The translations under genes and the position numbers were made by a program. Under the pieces are notes generated by a model. The model was not told the DNA's origin. It saw only the letters and a list, made by a program, of their open reading frames with translations, and searched no databases. Positions 32,874 to 44,519 of a stretch of DNA of 64,000 bases are shown piece after piece; the stretch's first letter is position 1; every line of letters starts with the position of its first letter. Source of the stretch: Luidia sarsii (lineage: Eukaryota > Echinodermata > Asteroidea > Paxillosida > Luidiidae); assembly GCA_949987565.1 (NCBI GenBank), contig OX465111.1, forward strand, positions 18,803,788 to 18,867,787, given 5' to 3'.

Positions 32874-33180
32874 TGTCAAGACTTCATACTCTCCAATTGC
32901 CAAAAAGAGTGGATAATCCACACGCTCAAAGAGTGAAATTTCCTCAAGAAAAGCCAAAATTGCTCAAAAAGAGTGAAAACCACTGCAAGAGGTGTGGATA
33001 CAAACCCTAACCCTAATGCTTACAAGAGTGGGATTTCACTCCGCTCTGAGCGGTTTTCACATCTTTTACAGTGTTTTGCACTCTTTTCAGCGGTTTTGGC
33101 TTATTGGAGCAATTTTCACTCCTTGAGAGAGTGAATTATTCACTCTTTTGCATTGAGAGAGTAGACTTGTAAATCTGACA
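32874..33180. mobile_element. 307-bp fold-back element with about 110-bp arms
   Basis: Starts TGTCAAGACTTCATACTCTC and ends with the complement of TGTCAGATTTACAAGTCTAC. The arms (about 32874-32996 and 33056-33180) match imperfectly throughout, sharing AAAGAGTG, AAAATTGCTC and AAGCCAAAA blocks. The loop holds two CCCTAA units (33005-33016), too few for an interstitial telomere. No coding capacity. Confidence 0.8.
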
Positions 33181-33189
33181 TAAAACAGT

Positions 33190-34800
33190 CGCATCATTCA
33201 GAGACGTTTAGGACTTTTTGGCTGCTTCTCCGTGAAATGGACAAGCTTTTATACTGATTTTTCTTCCTTAATTTTGCCCAAAGCAAAGAGTTGCTCGCCT
33301 GAATTGATTTGATTTTTTTTTTGGCACGGGTTGGGAGGGAGGGGGGGGGGGAGTCTTTTTACTTCTTCTTCCGGCTGAGGTAGGAGGTCCATTGATGGTC
33401 TGCAAACCTTGTTCTGTTGTTGCCACTGTGTATTTGTGGAGCATTAAAATTGTTGGCTTTCTGAACTCACGGTCTCTTCTGCCGTACTATTATTAAGGTT
33501 GGGGACCAATGAATAGCAACAGGCACGGGTGATATATGGGCTACCGACTCCGGCTGGAAAGATCCATTGAAAAAAAAAAAAAAAGAGAAAAAAAAATGCC
33601 AAGAAAGCAAAGGGGCAGATAATGAGGGAGACCGCAAGAATCGAAAATTAGAAAAATTGAAAAACTGCCACTCATCGCGAGCGCTTACTCTCTACTCGTC
33701 ATTTTCAATGGTGCTTTGTGGCAAAGCTGATACTGATGGCATAATGCTGTGCTGATTTTTTTTTGCCAATTCTCTTTGATTTATTGAATGAAAATAGACC
33801 TGAAAGAATACAAGGGGGGGTTGCGTGGGACGGGGTGGTAGGGGGTGGTGGTGGTCGTTGAGGATGGTTGAGCTAGAGGGAAGAAAAAAGAAAAAGAAAA
33901 AAAAAAGTCATCCCCGGTGAGCATTGACCTTCCTAACCCAGTTTTCTCTGCAGTCAAAGTAGGGGTAAAAAAATCGACTGAGTTTTGGGTTTTTGTCCGC
34001 AGCCTAGTTTAGACAGAGGGTTGCCTTTGATGCCACGAAACCGCAGTGGGGTTGAAAAAAAAAACCACCCTGGAACAATTCATACACAAGCAGCATTTGG
34101 AGTGATCTGCTACCAACCATTTCACACTGTGTTTCTCGGCTCAGCATTCCTATTGTGCTGCCATTTTTTTTTTCAGGGGAGGGGAGCCCCTGCCCTTTCT
34201 CTCCTCCTGGCTTCTGAAAAATATTTCTTTTGATGGTAAATGCAGTTCACGCCCGGCTGCACAGTTGAACGACCGTTTCTCAAAGGATGTTTGTCAGTGA
34301 ATTGGGGGGGGGAATTTCATGATTTTTTTTTTTTTTTTTTTTTCAAAATTCACCCACTCTCTCCACACACTCTTTTGTGGACGATTCAGGGAGTTGAACC
34401 TATAGAGAGCCGCCTGCTGCCGTTGAACTTTTTTTTATGTTTAGCTTCCTCCAACCTCCCCCCACCCCAACCTCCCTCCCTCCCCTTTATTTTTTCTGGC
34501 TGGCTTGGCTGTTTTGGAATCTGTAACTTCACAATGGAGGCTGCTGGATTTTCATAAGATTATAGAGTTACTGCGCCGTGGATCAATGATGGGGTGGCAT
34601 TGTGTGGCGTTACTGGCATGGCATCAGTGGTTTAACTTGCGACCCGGATCGGGTAGACTTACTTGTGACCCAGCCCTCCCCCCACCCCTCTCCCCAGATC
34701 CCCCAACCTCCCCCCCCCCCCCAGTGGATGGGAACGGGGCCGACTGCAGACCAGTGCAGATTGTGACCAGGAACACCAGCATCTCACAAACACAGTGGAT
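33190..34800. other. Unique non-coding sequence with homopolymers
   Basis: A-rich stretches at 33570-33597 and 33885-33907, a T run at 34323-34343, and C-rich sequence at 34460-34485 and 34676-34723. No exon recognised. Confidence 0.45.
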
Positions 34801-34877
34801 TTCTTTCGAGACTCAGAGCAGCACTTCTTGAAAGAGAAGACCTACATAGTGTCAATGCAAACCTTCCACTTATAGGG
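34800..34877 (+). repeat. Family A right-end fragment
   Basis: CACTTCTTGAAAGAGAAGAC then CTACATAGTGTCAATGCAAACCTTCCACTTATA matches the right end of copy 1 (3300-3357). The upstream hairpin has decayed to CAGAGCAGCAC. Confidence 0.75.
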
Positions 34878-34879
34878 GA

Positions 34880-37200
34880 ATTCTACTCAGCCAATTAAAA
34901 AATGGTACAGTAGATGCCTTTGAGAATTTACCCATTACGATCAAAATCTTGTTCAGGTTTTTGTATTATAGTCTGCCTTTTGATAGCTATTTTTTAATAG
35001 AATTAAATTGTAGCCATTGTACTTGTATCAGTGTGCATGGTGACTAGATAGCCAAGATTCACACTAGGACCAAGTGACACAACTGGACCGAATTGTACGC
35101 GTCCCCGTACACATGCATTTTTAAGTGTTCAGCTCCGTGCACGCATATACACAATGAGCTCTCAGGGTCTTGGCTCATCAGCCGAGCAGCAGAGACTTTT
35201 TGGAAGTCGTCGGGACGACACCGCCGAAGATTTGGCAGCTAAGAGCCAAGCCCCGCGACCAGAATACGACCTCGGCTGATCTATTATTCATGAGGAGTGG
35301 CCGTTTAGTTCATCTCAGCCGGCATCTTACCTTCCTGATGATTTCCAAATAAAAGGAGGTTGTCTCCCCCCCCCCCCCCCGAAAAAAAAGGAAACTTTTT
35401 TTTTTGTCTGCCGGCCAGCTCAGCTTTTTTAATTAATCCCTGGACATCATCAATTGGTGCACAATAGAGGAGGAGTTAATAGGATTTTTTTTTTTTAGTC
35501 TGGGTCTGAGGAGGAGGAGAGAAGGCGGGTCGGGGAGGGGGGGTGGGAGGGAGTCGGCTCACCACCCTCCCCTCCCTCCGTATCGATCCACGGGCAAATT
35601 GCTAGTATTGAGTGTTTGTTTAACGACACAGGCTCGGACAATGGCCGGGGCGACAACACAAAGCATCCTGGGCAAACTCATTAGAGTGGGGGAGGTGCAG
35701 TGCTCCATTGATCGTCCCCGGCCCGGCGGATTGTCCAGAATAAACTGACTTCACAGTTTGTGCCGGGAGTACAAGCTGATAAATTACATAAGTTGTAGTA
35801 CTATCCGTAGCCCTGGGTTGCGCTTCTGTTGCGGTGTTTTGTGTCGGGGGTGTTTTCTGAAGGGAAGGGGGTGGGGATTGTAGGGTATCGATCGCTTAAC
35901 AACATTTTTAATGAGATGTACCCAAAAATGACGGTTTAAGGAACGTTTTGGGGCAGGAAATCAATTCACTTCAAGACGTAATAAGTTGGTCCGCATCTTG
36001 TGGACGGGGTATTATGTAGGAAGCACACTGTAGTACGAAGAGCCTGGTATTGATTAAGGTTCTTATAACTGATGCTTGGCCGTTGATTTATAAGTTGTCA
36101 CTTCACAGTGACGATACTCTAATGACACCTTAGGGTTCCACAAAAGGGTTCATCTCACACACTGACAGAATGAAGGGATAATGCTTGGATGGAAGTGGAC
36201 TGTCTTGTCGTCTACCACTCCTACAAAGGCAGAAAATCTGCCGACATATCATTGGATGGTTTGTTTTACACTCGGTACTGACTCAGGACAATTCTTCTTT
36301 TTCAACCAGGCACAGACTCCCATATTTCCTCTGCTCTCTGGACCTCTCAGGCCCTTGTTTGTCTTGGGCATTGATTTATTGATAATCAGACCATATGGTT
36401 AGGGTTTTTGTTTCTTTTTTGTTGTCCTCTGTCGTGTCTAACCCCCCCTTTTTTTTTCGCCGTCGCCAAAACGCTGACCCGGTTTGGACAAGTTGTGCGC
36501 GACGTACGCCCAGACCCGCCTGTCCAGTCAAACCAAGAGCACTAGCACATACTGCAAGTGCAAATTTGAACGAAGCTTAATTTCCAATTCCGTCTGTGCC
36601 CATCCCAGTAATCTTTTCAAACCCTCCCTTCCCCCCTCCCTCCCCCCCCCCCACCAAAAAAAAAAAAAACACCGTCCGCTCCAAAAGAAATTCTTGTTTC
36701 TTCCTTCCATTAAGAAAAAAAGATTGATAAATAAATAATCCGGTCACTGAGGCTAAGTTTATTATTGTGGGTTTTTTTTTTTGGTCGGTGGGATAATGGG
36801 TTGGATCTTGTTGATTGTTTTGATGGGACGATGCATCTCTTGTCTGACCATTCCGTCCTAACGACACCGTGGCACCAGTGCCTACATACTGTTTACTCCC
36901 CGCGTAACACTATACCGGCCTATATACCACTGGTCAATTGCTTTCCCAACCAACTAACCAGCCTGCCTTTAAGAACGTTTCAATCTAACAGATGCTCTAT
37001 TTCGATGCTTTTGGGTTTTTTCTTCTCTTTTTTTTTCTCCCCCCCCCCTTCTGTGCATGATAATGATTTGTCTGTGGGTTATGGCAGCCTAATGGTTTAA
37101 TGTTTGAAAAACAACAGCAGCGTGTCATTTGGAGTTTTTTCATAGGATTCCGACGCACTTTGACATTTCCTTCGCCATTTTCAGATTCTTCCAATGAATC
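34880..37200. other. Unique non-coding sequence
   Basis: Includes an inverted repeat GGACAATGGCCGGGGCGAC (35636-35654) against 35714-35736, a C-then-A run at 35366-35388, and C/A runs at 36640-36669. No exon recognised. Parts such as 35590-35780 and 36000-36170 are complex and could be regulatory, but nothing in the sequence proves it. Confidence 0.4.
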
Positions 37201-37204
37201 TACA

Positions 37205-37465
37205 CTCCATCTGATTTGAATCTTCAAATTTAGTGGGCCTGACGTTTCGATCCTAGCAGGACCTTTCTCAAAGTCAGAGTGACAAGGACAAAACAGATAC
37301 ATGAACACGAAGGAAGGGGGAAGAGAGAGAATAGGACACGGATGAGAAACAAAGGACAAAGAGTAAGGCTGGTAGGGAGAGGTCAAAGGGAAGGGCAAGG
37401 GTTAGGGTAGGGATTAGTGAGAAGAGGGGGAAAGATCAAAGAGAGAAGTGTGGAGGAGTGAACAC
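37205..37465 (+). mobile_element. Family B long copy
   Basis: GGGCCTGACGTTTCGATCCT then AGCAGGACCTTTCTCAAAG, followed by a purine-rich body (GACAAGGACAAAACAGATAC, GAATAGGACACGGATGAGAA, GAGGGGGAAAGATCAAAGAG, AAGTGTGGAGGA) that matches the reverse complement at about 56690-56900 and the shorter copy at 60990-61085. No coding sequence. Confidence 0.87.
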
Positions 37466-37594
37466 AAAATATATCACACTAGCGACCGCACAAGTGATGT
37501 ACAGTTCTGAGGATAAAGCTTAATAAGAAATAGTATAAGTGTCTTGTTCGACAAAATCTTGCATAATGATGGAGTCAACGTGGGTGACGATAAT

Positions 37595-37645
37595 TTAGTG
37601 GGGCTGACATTTCGATCCTAGCCTTTCTCAAAGGCAGAGGACGAT
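37595..37645 (+). repeat. Family B left-end fragment
   Basis: TTTAGTGGGGCTGACATTTC then GATCCTAGCCTTTCTCAAAGGCAG. The AGGACC part of the hairpin is deleted. It lies about 130 bp beyond the long copy and may mark the far side of one composite element. Confidence 0.7.
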
Positions 37646-37649
37646 AACA

Positions 37650-39530
37650 GTTAAGTAGATTTTCTCTTTTTGAGCCACGATAGGATACAATTTAGAGCAA
37701 GACTAGGAGTGCAATGTGAAATCACCATGCAGGTAGATGTACAGTTGGATAATTCTCACATCGGAGGGACAAAAAAAAAAAATTACCGAGTAAGAGAACT
37801 GAGAGCGAAGACAAACCAAAACACAAAAGGGGGGAAAACATTGATCAGGGTTTAAGGGTTGGAATCGCGGGGCTAATTTATGGAGGGTTCGGGGCCCAAG
37901 GAGAAACAAGCAATCCTGGCTGGTGGCCACATGACTTTGCCCCTACTCCCCCCCCCTCTCCCCCTCTCCCCCACTCCCCCCCTCTCCATCTGTTTCTAAC
38001 AAAATTACGGGCAGAGGCCGCTTGTGCACGGCAACTGGCCCCTTAGCTGTACGGCCTTATCAAGCGCTGTGGCAGACGCATGATCTGCACCAGACTAATC
38101 ACATTAAAAACAATGTTTAATCTAATGAAAGTGACGGGGTGCTAGTCTCTTTGCATTGCTGGCAGATTAAGGCGTCGGGTGTTGAGTTAGATAATGGTGC
38201 TCGTGGACCATTATGTAAATTTCGGCCAAAATTGCTGTATTTCGGGGCAAATCTTTCCGATGGGCTGCTCTCCATTATGTTAAGTACAGCTGCAGTTAGG
38301 TAGGCTATGAAATTGGTTATTTTCTCCATTGTGTCCGCTTTTGAAATGCAATCCGCGCCTTTTAAAATATTATTATTTATTTAAGTCTTTATCGATTCGG
38401 TGAATCTAAAACCGTATCCAGGTTGTAGAACCAAAATTGTTTAATGCAAAGTAAATCTGGTTGAAGGGCTTTCCCTTGTTCAGAGATGCTTGGTTGAAGA
38501 CACGAAGAAAATCATTTCAAATCAGATGAAAGAAATGAATCCTTTTTTGATTATTCGAGTAAAGTTGCCCTCAAACATTTTCAATCCACTGCAAGGTGAA
38601 TCCTGATTTATTTCCAACGTCAGCCGAATGAGATACCATATTTTCAGACTGTTATGCAACAGAGCAGCAATGGCCTGGCCTATGATTAGAAGCACATCCT
38701 TGGAATGATATTGTTGTTCTTTAGGCAGTAATTGGTTGAAATAAGACTGAAGCCGTATTGGCTTATTAGCAGTCGTCATTAATTTGAACTGTATGTGGTT
38801 ATTAATAGATGTGGTTCCATTTTGTGGAAGAAAGAATATCAAAACTATTTGCACAAATAGTGCGCATTGTCATAAAGAAAATTATCGCAAAGTGTGTTGT
38901 GATTATTAAAAAAAAAAAAATTTGCGCACATTTGTCAAAAAGTGAATCGCGATTCAAAAATTACTTTTATTTGCAGGCCGAACCTTGCATGCCTGAAATG
39001 TGACCTAACTGGACGTGAGATTTTACCGTTCACACACGAAAAAAAAAAACCACCAAAAAATTCAAAATAATAGTGGGAACGCACCTAATATGGGATGGTG
39101 AAGAAGTGTTAAACTTCTTGCACCACCACGGACAGGAAATTAATTTGCAAGGAAATTTGACCGAAACCAAAAGAATGACTTCACAATTTTTAACACTCTT
39201 GCAAAATGTACCGCCACCCCCTCCCCTACCCAACCCCCCCCCCCCCCCCCCTCAAAAAAAAAAAAAAAAAATTGGCAAAACATTTCCTTCTGGTTAGTGT
39301 TAAGACCCACGTGCTAGCTTCAGTCTCCTTGGACTCCGAAATTCGTAGAACGCAGGAGTACATGAAATGTGTACATGAAACTCAACACCTCGCGAATTTA
39401 ATGAGACCGAAGATTTAACGCAAAAGCATCGGCGTGACGAGATTCTCTTGTTCCGTCAGTCAGCGGAATTAACACCACCGTGGAGAATTGGAGAAAAGAA
39501 AAGAAGGGAAAAAAAGCCAAAGAAAGATGA
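37650..39530. other. Unique non-coding sequence, candidate regulatory block
   Basis: The 38010-38340 segment has little low-complexity DNA. It has Sox-like motifs (AACAATG near 38111, CATTGTG near 38329), TAATC/GATTA cores and an E-box CAGCTG near 38289. Such motifs are common by chance. C-then-A runs lie at 39236-39271. Confidence 0.3.

Positions 39531-39534
<4 letters not shown>

Positions 39535-39563
<29 letters not shown>
39535..39563. repeat. GA dinucleotide microsatellite
   Basis: Perfect (GA)n of about 27 bases. Confidence 0.95.
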
Positions 39564-39565
<2 letters not shown>

Positions 39566-39839
39566 GCCGGGCTAGGCTGCTGGTATTGGGCTGCCTCCAG
39601 TCCATATGGCTACCCTGTACTTGGGTTTATTACACCGACGTCTACTTGACATTCCCCATAGTGGCTAAGATTTCCTGAGTGGAGTGCTATCCGTCACACT
39701 ATGGCAGCTCGCTCTCTCCCCGGTACACAGGGCGGCGGTAGACACGGTAGACACGCAGGTCGGCACCGTGCCTCCAGTTTTATAGCCTGGGCTCTTTCCC
39801 ACCTTCCTCCTTTCCCCCTCGTTCTCTGTAGAAAGCCGG

Positions 39840-40122
39840 GACGGGGAAGAGGAAGAGAGAGGGGGAGGATGGAGAGAGAGAGAGAGAGAGAGGGGGGAAA
39901 GGGAGAGTGAGATGGGGGAAGAGAGAGTGAGAGGAAGAGAGACGAGAGGGAGAAAGAGAGAGGAGAGGGGATGAGGAGGGAAAGAGAAAGATGGAGAGAG
40001 AGAGAAAGGAAAGGGAATGGAGAGGGAGAACAGGGGAGGGAGAGAGATAGGGAGAAGGAGTGAGTGAGCCGGTGAGAGGGGTTGAGAGCCGGAGAGAGAG
40101 AGAGAGGGAGAGGAAAAAAAAA
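39840..40122. repeat. Polypurine (GA) tract, about 280 bp
   Basis: Purine-rich throughout on the plus strand with few interruptions. Long Ser/Leu/Pro-rich minus-strand open frames are compositional. Confidence 0.92.
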
Positions 40123-40129
40123 AAAAGGG

Positions 40130-41110
40130 GTCGGGGAAACGTCGGCCATATTAGCCGGGGTGAAATTGGATTGGTGGATGACGTGTTTGGAATCGAGGGA
40201 GCCATTAGGCGACTCCCCTGGAGAAATTGTACAGTGTATGAATCTTGAGTTGATTAGTGTGAAGGAAGCGGACTGTGTCCATTGTTAATTATCTGGGCTG
40301 AGTTCCTGCCTATCTTCTCCCTCATCCATGTCATCGTATTAAACCTGGAATTTTTTTACCCCCATCTCCTTTTTTTTTTTTTTTTTTTTTTTTTTTTGGG
40401 GAGAGGGAGTCTGTACCCAGTGGCTTTGAGTAACATGAGATGGAATGTTTGTTACTTTGTGGCACTCTGTACTCATAGTGCAAAGCACCCTAGCTGTAAT
40501 ACAAACACTAGCCACTTTAGTTGAGGGATGACTTTCTCGATTTCCAGTTTAGTTTTGGCTTGTTGTTTTTTTCTGCTTTTTTTCCCCTCTTTATTTTTTA
40601 TAAGAGGGTCAGGGATGTTAAACGTAAAGAGGATATCCCATGTAACAGGAGCATATTACAGCCGTTGTCTATCCTCATTAGGACAGACTGGATTGGAGTC
40701 AGATCTCGTCCCCCGAAAACAAAACAGAATGAAAAGAGTGAAAACAAAGCAGAAACAGAAACGGTTCTCTTATCGTTAGTGGTTTTGCCTGGACAGCTTG
40801 TATCGTTGTGCTTCATTGATCAGAGAAAGAGAGAGAGAAAGAGAGGCCAGTAAAAAAAAAGCGCTACAGTCGTCCTGCCGCCAAATGAGTAGACGAGATC
40901 ATTATTACAGCCAGGGAGAAAGTAAGGAGAGAAAAGAAAAAAAAAGACAATCCAACATTTGAGATTGTACTCAGTTCTCCTTCCATGATATCCGTCCATG
41001 TTGATGGCATGCGTTTAACCCCCGACCCCCATCCCCATCCTCCCCCCCGTCCTCCTGTCCCACCTTTTTACATCACCGCGTCACGGAGAAAAGAGCAGAG
41101 AGAGAGAAAG

Positions 41111-41143
<33 letters not shown>

Positions 41144-41554
41144 AGAGAGTTTAGAGATGGAAGCCCAACTTAATTCAGTCACTCAGTCATGACGCTCATC
41201 GCAGTTTGAGATGCGATTGGTTTTTAACCCAGTTACTGCGCTATTTTTTCCTGCGCCGTTTCCCCTCTCCGCTAAACGCGAGTCGCCAACGCTGTCATGC
41301 GGTGCAGAATTGCGGCGCTGTTTTTTTTTTTTTCTCCTTCCTCCTCTTCTCTTCGCTTTCTTCTTCTCCTTCTTCTTCTGCTCCTTCTTCACGATTGAGT
41401 TGGGAGGGAAAGGCTTAGGTCAGTCAGGCAGCAGTTGATGCAAGCAAAGGGATTTCTTCCTCTCTGCCTGCGCGGCTGATGCCCGGAAACTGCTTCAAGG
41501 TCAACCTGGTCGATGGCAAGACAAAATGCAACCATCAACAAGCGTCTCAAAAAA

Positions 41555-41586
<32 letters not shown>

Positions 41587-43135
41587 GGGATGGGTGGATG
41601 GCGAAGGGATGGAATCGGTGGCAACGGGGAAAGGAGCGGAAGCAAGTCGCGAGCAAATCAACCTACTTCATGTGTAGTCTCGACGCAAAACTCCCCGACA
41701 ATTTCAAACCCCCCTCCCCTCTTCTTCCTCCTCCTCACTCTTGGAGGGGCTTTGGGAAGAAAGTGAACAGTATTGACTTCCTGTCCGTGATACGACCCTG
41801 GGTTTTACCTTCAGTCCGAGGGTTAACCTAACCCCCCTCAATCCTACAGGAATGTCCAAATTGTGCGCTGTTGTTGGATGCTTGAGTTTCATCATTGAAT
41901 TTAGAAAAAGAGAGAGAGAGAGAAAGAGAGAGAGAAGGGGTTGAATCCAGCGTGGCCAATGTGATTGATGTAAAACCCTTGCCAATTATACACGGCAAAA
42001 AAACAACAATGTAACTTGCACGTCTCATCCCAATGCAGTTCACTTCGGTCCGTATCTTTCAGATCGTAAGAACTTTCAACCCTGAATCTAAAGAAGACCC
42101 CAATAGATGTTACAGGGGGGGGGCTAGGGGGGGGCTGCACAATTTATGTGAAAATGTATGTGAAAATTATCAACTTAAAAAAAAAAAATTAAAAAAAAAA
42201 TTGAAAGAAAGAAATTGAAACAATATCTTTGCCTGCTGCTTTTCATATTGTCCATAAATCAAGGACTGTAATCGGCTACAGTCTAGATAGATATCGCCGA
42301 CGGCAACAGGACATACTTGCAGGAAGGGAATAGTCCGCGAAAGGGGAAGGTAGTATTGTCTTTTTGTGTTCTTTTTTTTTTCTTCAATTTTTTTTTCTTT
42401 ACAGTATTTCTCAGTGGAAGTCCCCAGCCAGCACTCTCTCCGGATTTGGTTAATAGGATTGGAGGGGGGAGGGGAGGGGGGGAGAGGGGAAAGAGACAAA
42501 AATCTATTGATGGCCTTGGCGTAGGACTAGCTAGGGCGGGCAGAGAGGCCGGGGGAGCTTTTTCCACAAAAAAAAAGAGAGAGAGAGAGAAAAGCTTGGA
42601 GAGCACATGTTTAATTGATTTCCTCGCCAAAAATAATATTTATGTTGGGAGGATTTTACCAATAATCCCATTGAGACAACCGGGGAGCTTACAGGAGGGG
42701 AGGATGGGGAGGAGGAGGGAGAGGGGGAGGGGAGGGAGGGGGAGAAGAGGTATCAGTCATGCGGTCTGCAAAGGGGAGAGAGAGGGGAAGCGCCGAGCCA
42801 TTGTGAGAGAATTGAATCCATTCCAAACGGTTTCTCAAAGGGAAATGGTTTAGTTGACATTACCTCTTGTTGAGTTGGTTTGGGTGGTTTTTTTTCTTCT
42901 TCTCTTTGCCGCTGGAAAGGGCAGTGGCTTGGGATTATAGATGTCTGATTGAAGCTTGACCAAATCAAGGTTTTTGTTTATTATCCTCTGTTAGGCTTCG
43001 TTGATACTATTAAATGGTTAAATCGTAAGGTGATTTTGAAGCAAAGTTGGCATTTCCCCCCCCCCCCCCCCCAGAATTGTTTTGTTAGTTGTTGTTGGGT
43101 TGACGTTTGCGTTAGGAGCACTGAAAGTTGCCAAC
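40130..43135. other. Non-coding sequence with many simple repeats
   Basis: T-to-G junction at 40370-40402, GA runs at 41099-41152 and 41566-41588, TTC/CTT tract at 41330-41390, GA run at 41905-41937, A runs at 42178-42200, GGA/GGGA tract at 42690-42750 and a C run at 43056-43072. No exon recognised. Confidence 0.5.
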
Positions 43136-43139
43136 TTGC

Positions 43140-43330
43140 CATCCACCAATCGGACGCCATCGACCCTCATGACATCACCACTTACACCCTTCTCTCCTCC
43201 AATCAATGGCCAATATGGCCCAGAGGGGGGGTCGCTTTATATGCGCATAATTGGTCGCCGGGGGTGACAGCTGAGTGGCCAAGACCCTGCAAATTGTTTG
43301 GACTCGCCTGTCATTGGTCAGTGGCTATGA
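43140..43330. promoter_or_regulatory. CCAAT/TATA cluster, possible promoter
   Basis: Five CCAAT motifs fall within about 175 bp: plus strand at 43146, 43199 and 43210, minus strand (ATTGG) at 43250 and 43313. They flank TTTATATG (43236-43243). Multiple CCAAT boxes around a TATA element occur in some animal promoters, including histone genes. No open reading frame or spliced exon is recognised on either side, so this is only a motif cluster. Confidence 0.3.
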
Positions 43331-43339
43331 CTTATTCAA

Positions 43340-44480
43340 AGGTTCAAAGTAGACCATCGTCCTGTCAAGTGTAAAGGTTTGGGGTTTTTTGTCAGGGAGG
43401 ATTCGAGTCTACAGAAGCTCCCTCTCTTACTTTCATTTGAATTCAATTATCATCCTATGGTATTTCTTTTTCGTAGAACGAAATTTACGATCACCGCCTT
43501 GCCCCCTTAAAGTACCACAAGTCCACAACCACTTTTCATCGAAAATGTTAACAATTAGAGGGAAATGTTGAAATTGCTTGCAGACAACAAATTCTTAAAT
43601 TGCTGGAAATCGTGTAAGACACTATTAATTAAAGAAGTATAACTCTATTTTGATGTGAGCTCAGTTCAGGAAAGATTTGTCTTTTTGAGTTTGATACTTT
43701 GACGTCCATTTTTTTTTTTTTTTTAAGAGTAGAACAAATTTGGTAAAATGTGGGTTATTGGTACGCGTGTCTGCTTTTTGTTTTTCTGCCTTGATGGATT
43801 TGTTACAGTGCCAATGCAACCCCCTTATGTGCCCTTTCTGTTTCGGTGGGGTCCAGTTTGGTAATTAGGAGGCATATAGGGGAGGGAGGGAGGGAGGGAG
43901 GGAGGGGGGGGGGATAATTTAAGAGACGTAGACGCCACCAAAATTGCCAAGAGTCACAATCTTGCCATGATACAAGTCTAGCGATTGTGCCAGTAATGAA
44001 TCAACTGGTCCAATGAGGGAGGAAGAGAGAGGGGAGAGATGGAGAGATGGAGGGATGGAGGGAGGGACTGTCATCTTGCCTCGGACCATTTTGTTAATGA
44101 AGGCATTTGCGCTTCACTGCCATCCATGGTCGGTCCGTCGGTCGGACCAAGCAGCGTCTTGGACCACAGGGCTCCGGGTCTCAGCTCTGGCTGAAAAAAA
44201 CAACAATTCAAAATGTATACAGTGGGAATGGATTGGCTTTGCAAGTCACACCATAAACAACAGGGTGAGGATGGGGGGAGCTGGAGTCATTGTGTTCTGG
44301 TGGTGGGAGAGGGTTGTCCACACAAGTGTAGGGTCTTCCATCATGCGTACAAATAACCATACAGCAAGTTCCTTGCTTCCTTGCTTGTAGCTCCATGGTA
44401 TAACCATAAGGGGAGCCAGCCAGGCAGGATTTAAGATCAGCGGGTTCCTCTTGGCTTTCCACCAGGGGGATGTTTTCGCT
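43340..44480. other. Unique non-coding sequence
   Basis: Contains a T run at 43710-43725 and a GGGA microsatellite at 43879-43913. No exon recognised. Confidence 0.45.
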
Positions 44481-44483
44481 GAT

Positions 44484-44515
44484 GGTGGTGGTGGTGGTGG
44501 TGGTGGTGGTGGTGG
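44484..44515. repeat. GGT trinucleotide microsatellite
   Basis: About ten tandem GGT units. Confidence 0.96.
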
Positions 44516-44519
44516 GGGA

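Noticed and set aside
33002..33017. Interstitial telomeric repeat
   Set aside because: Only two CCCTAA units in the loop of a fold-back element; too short to call.
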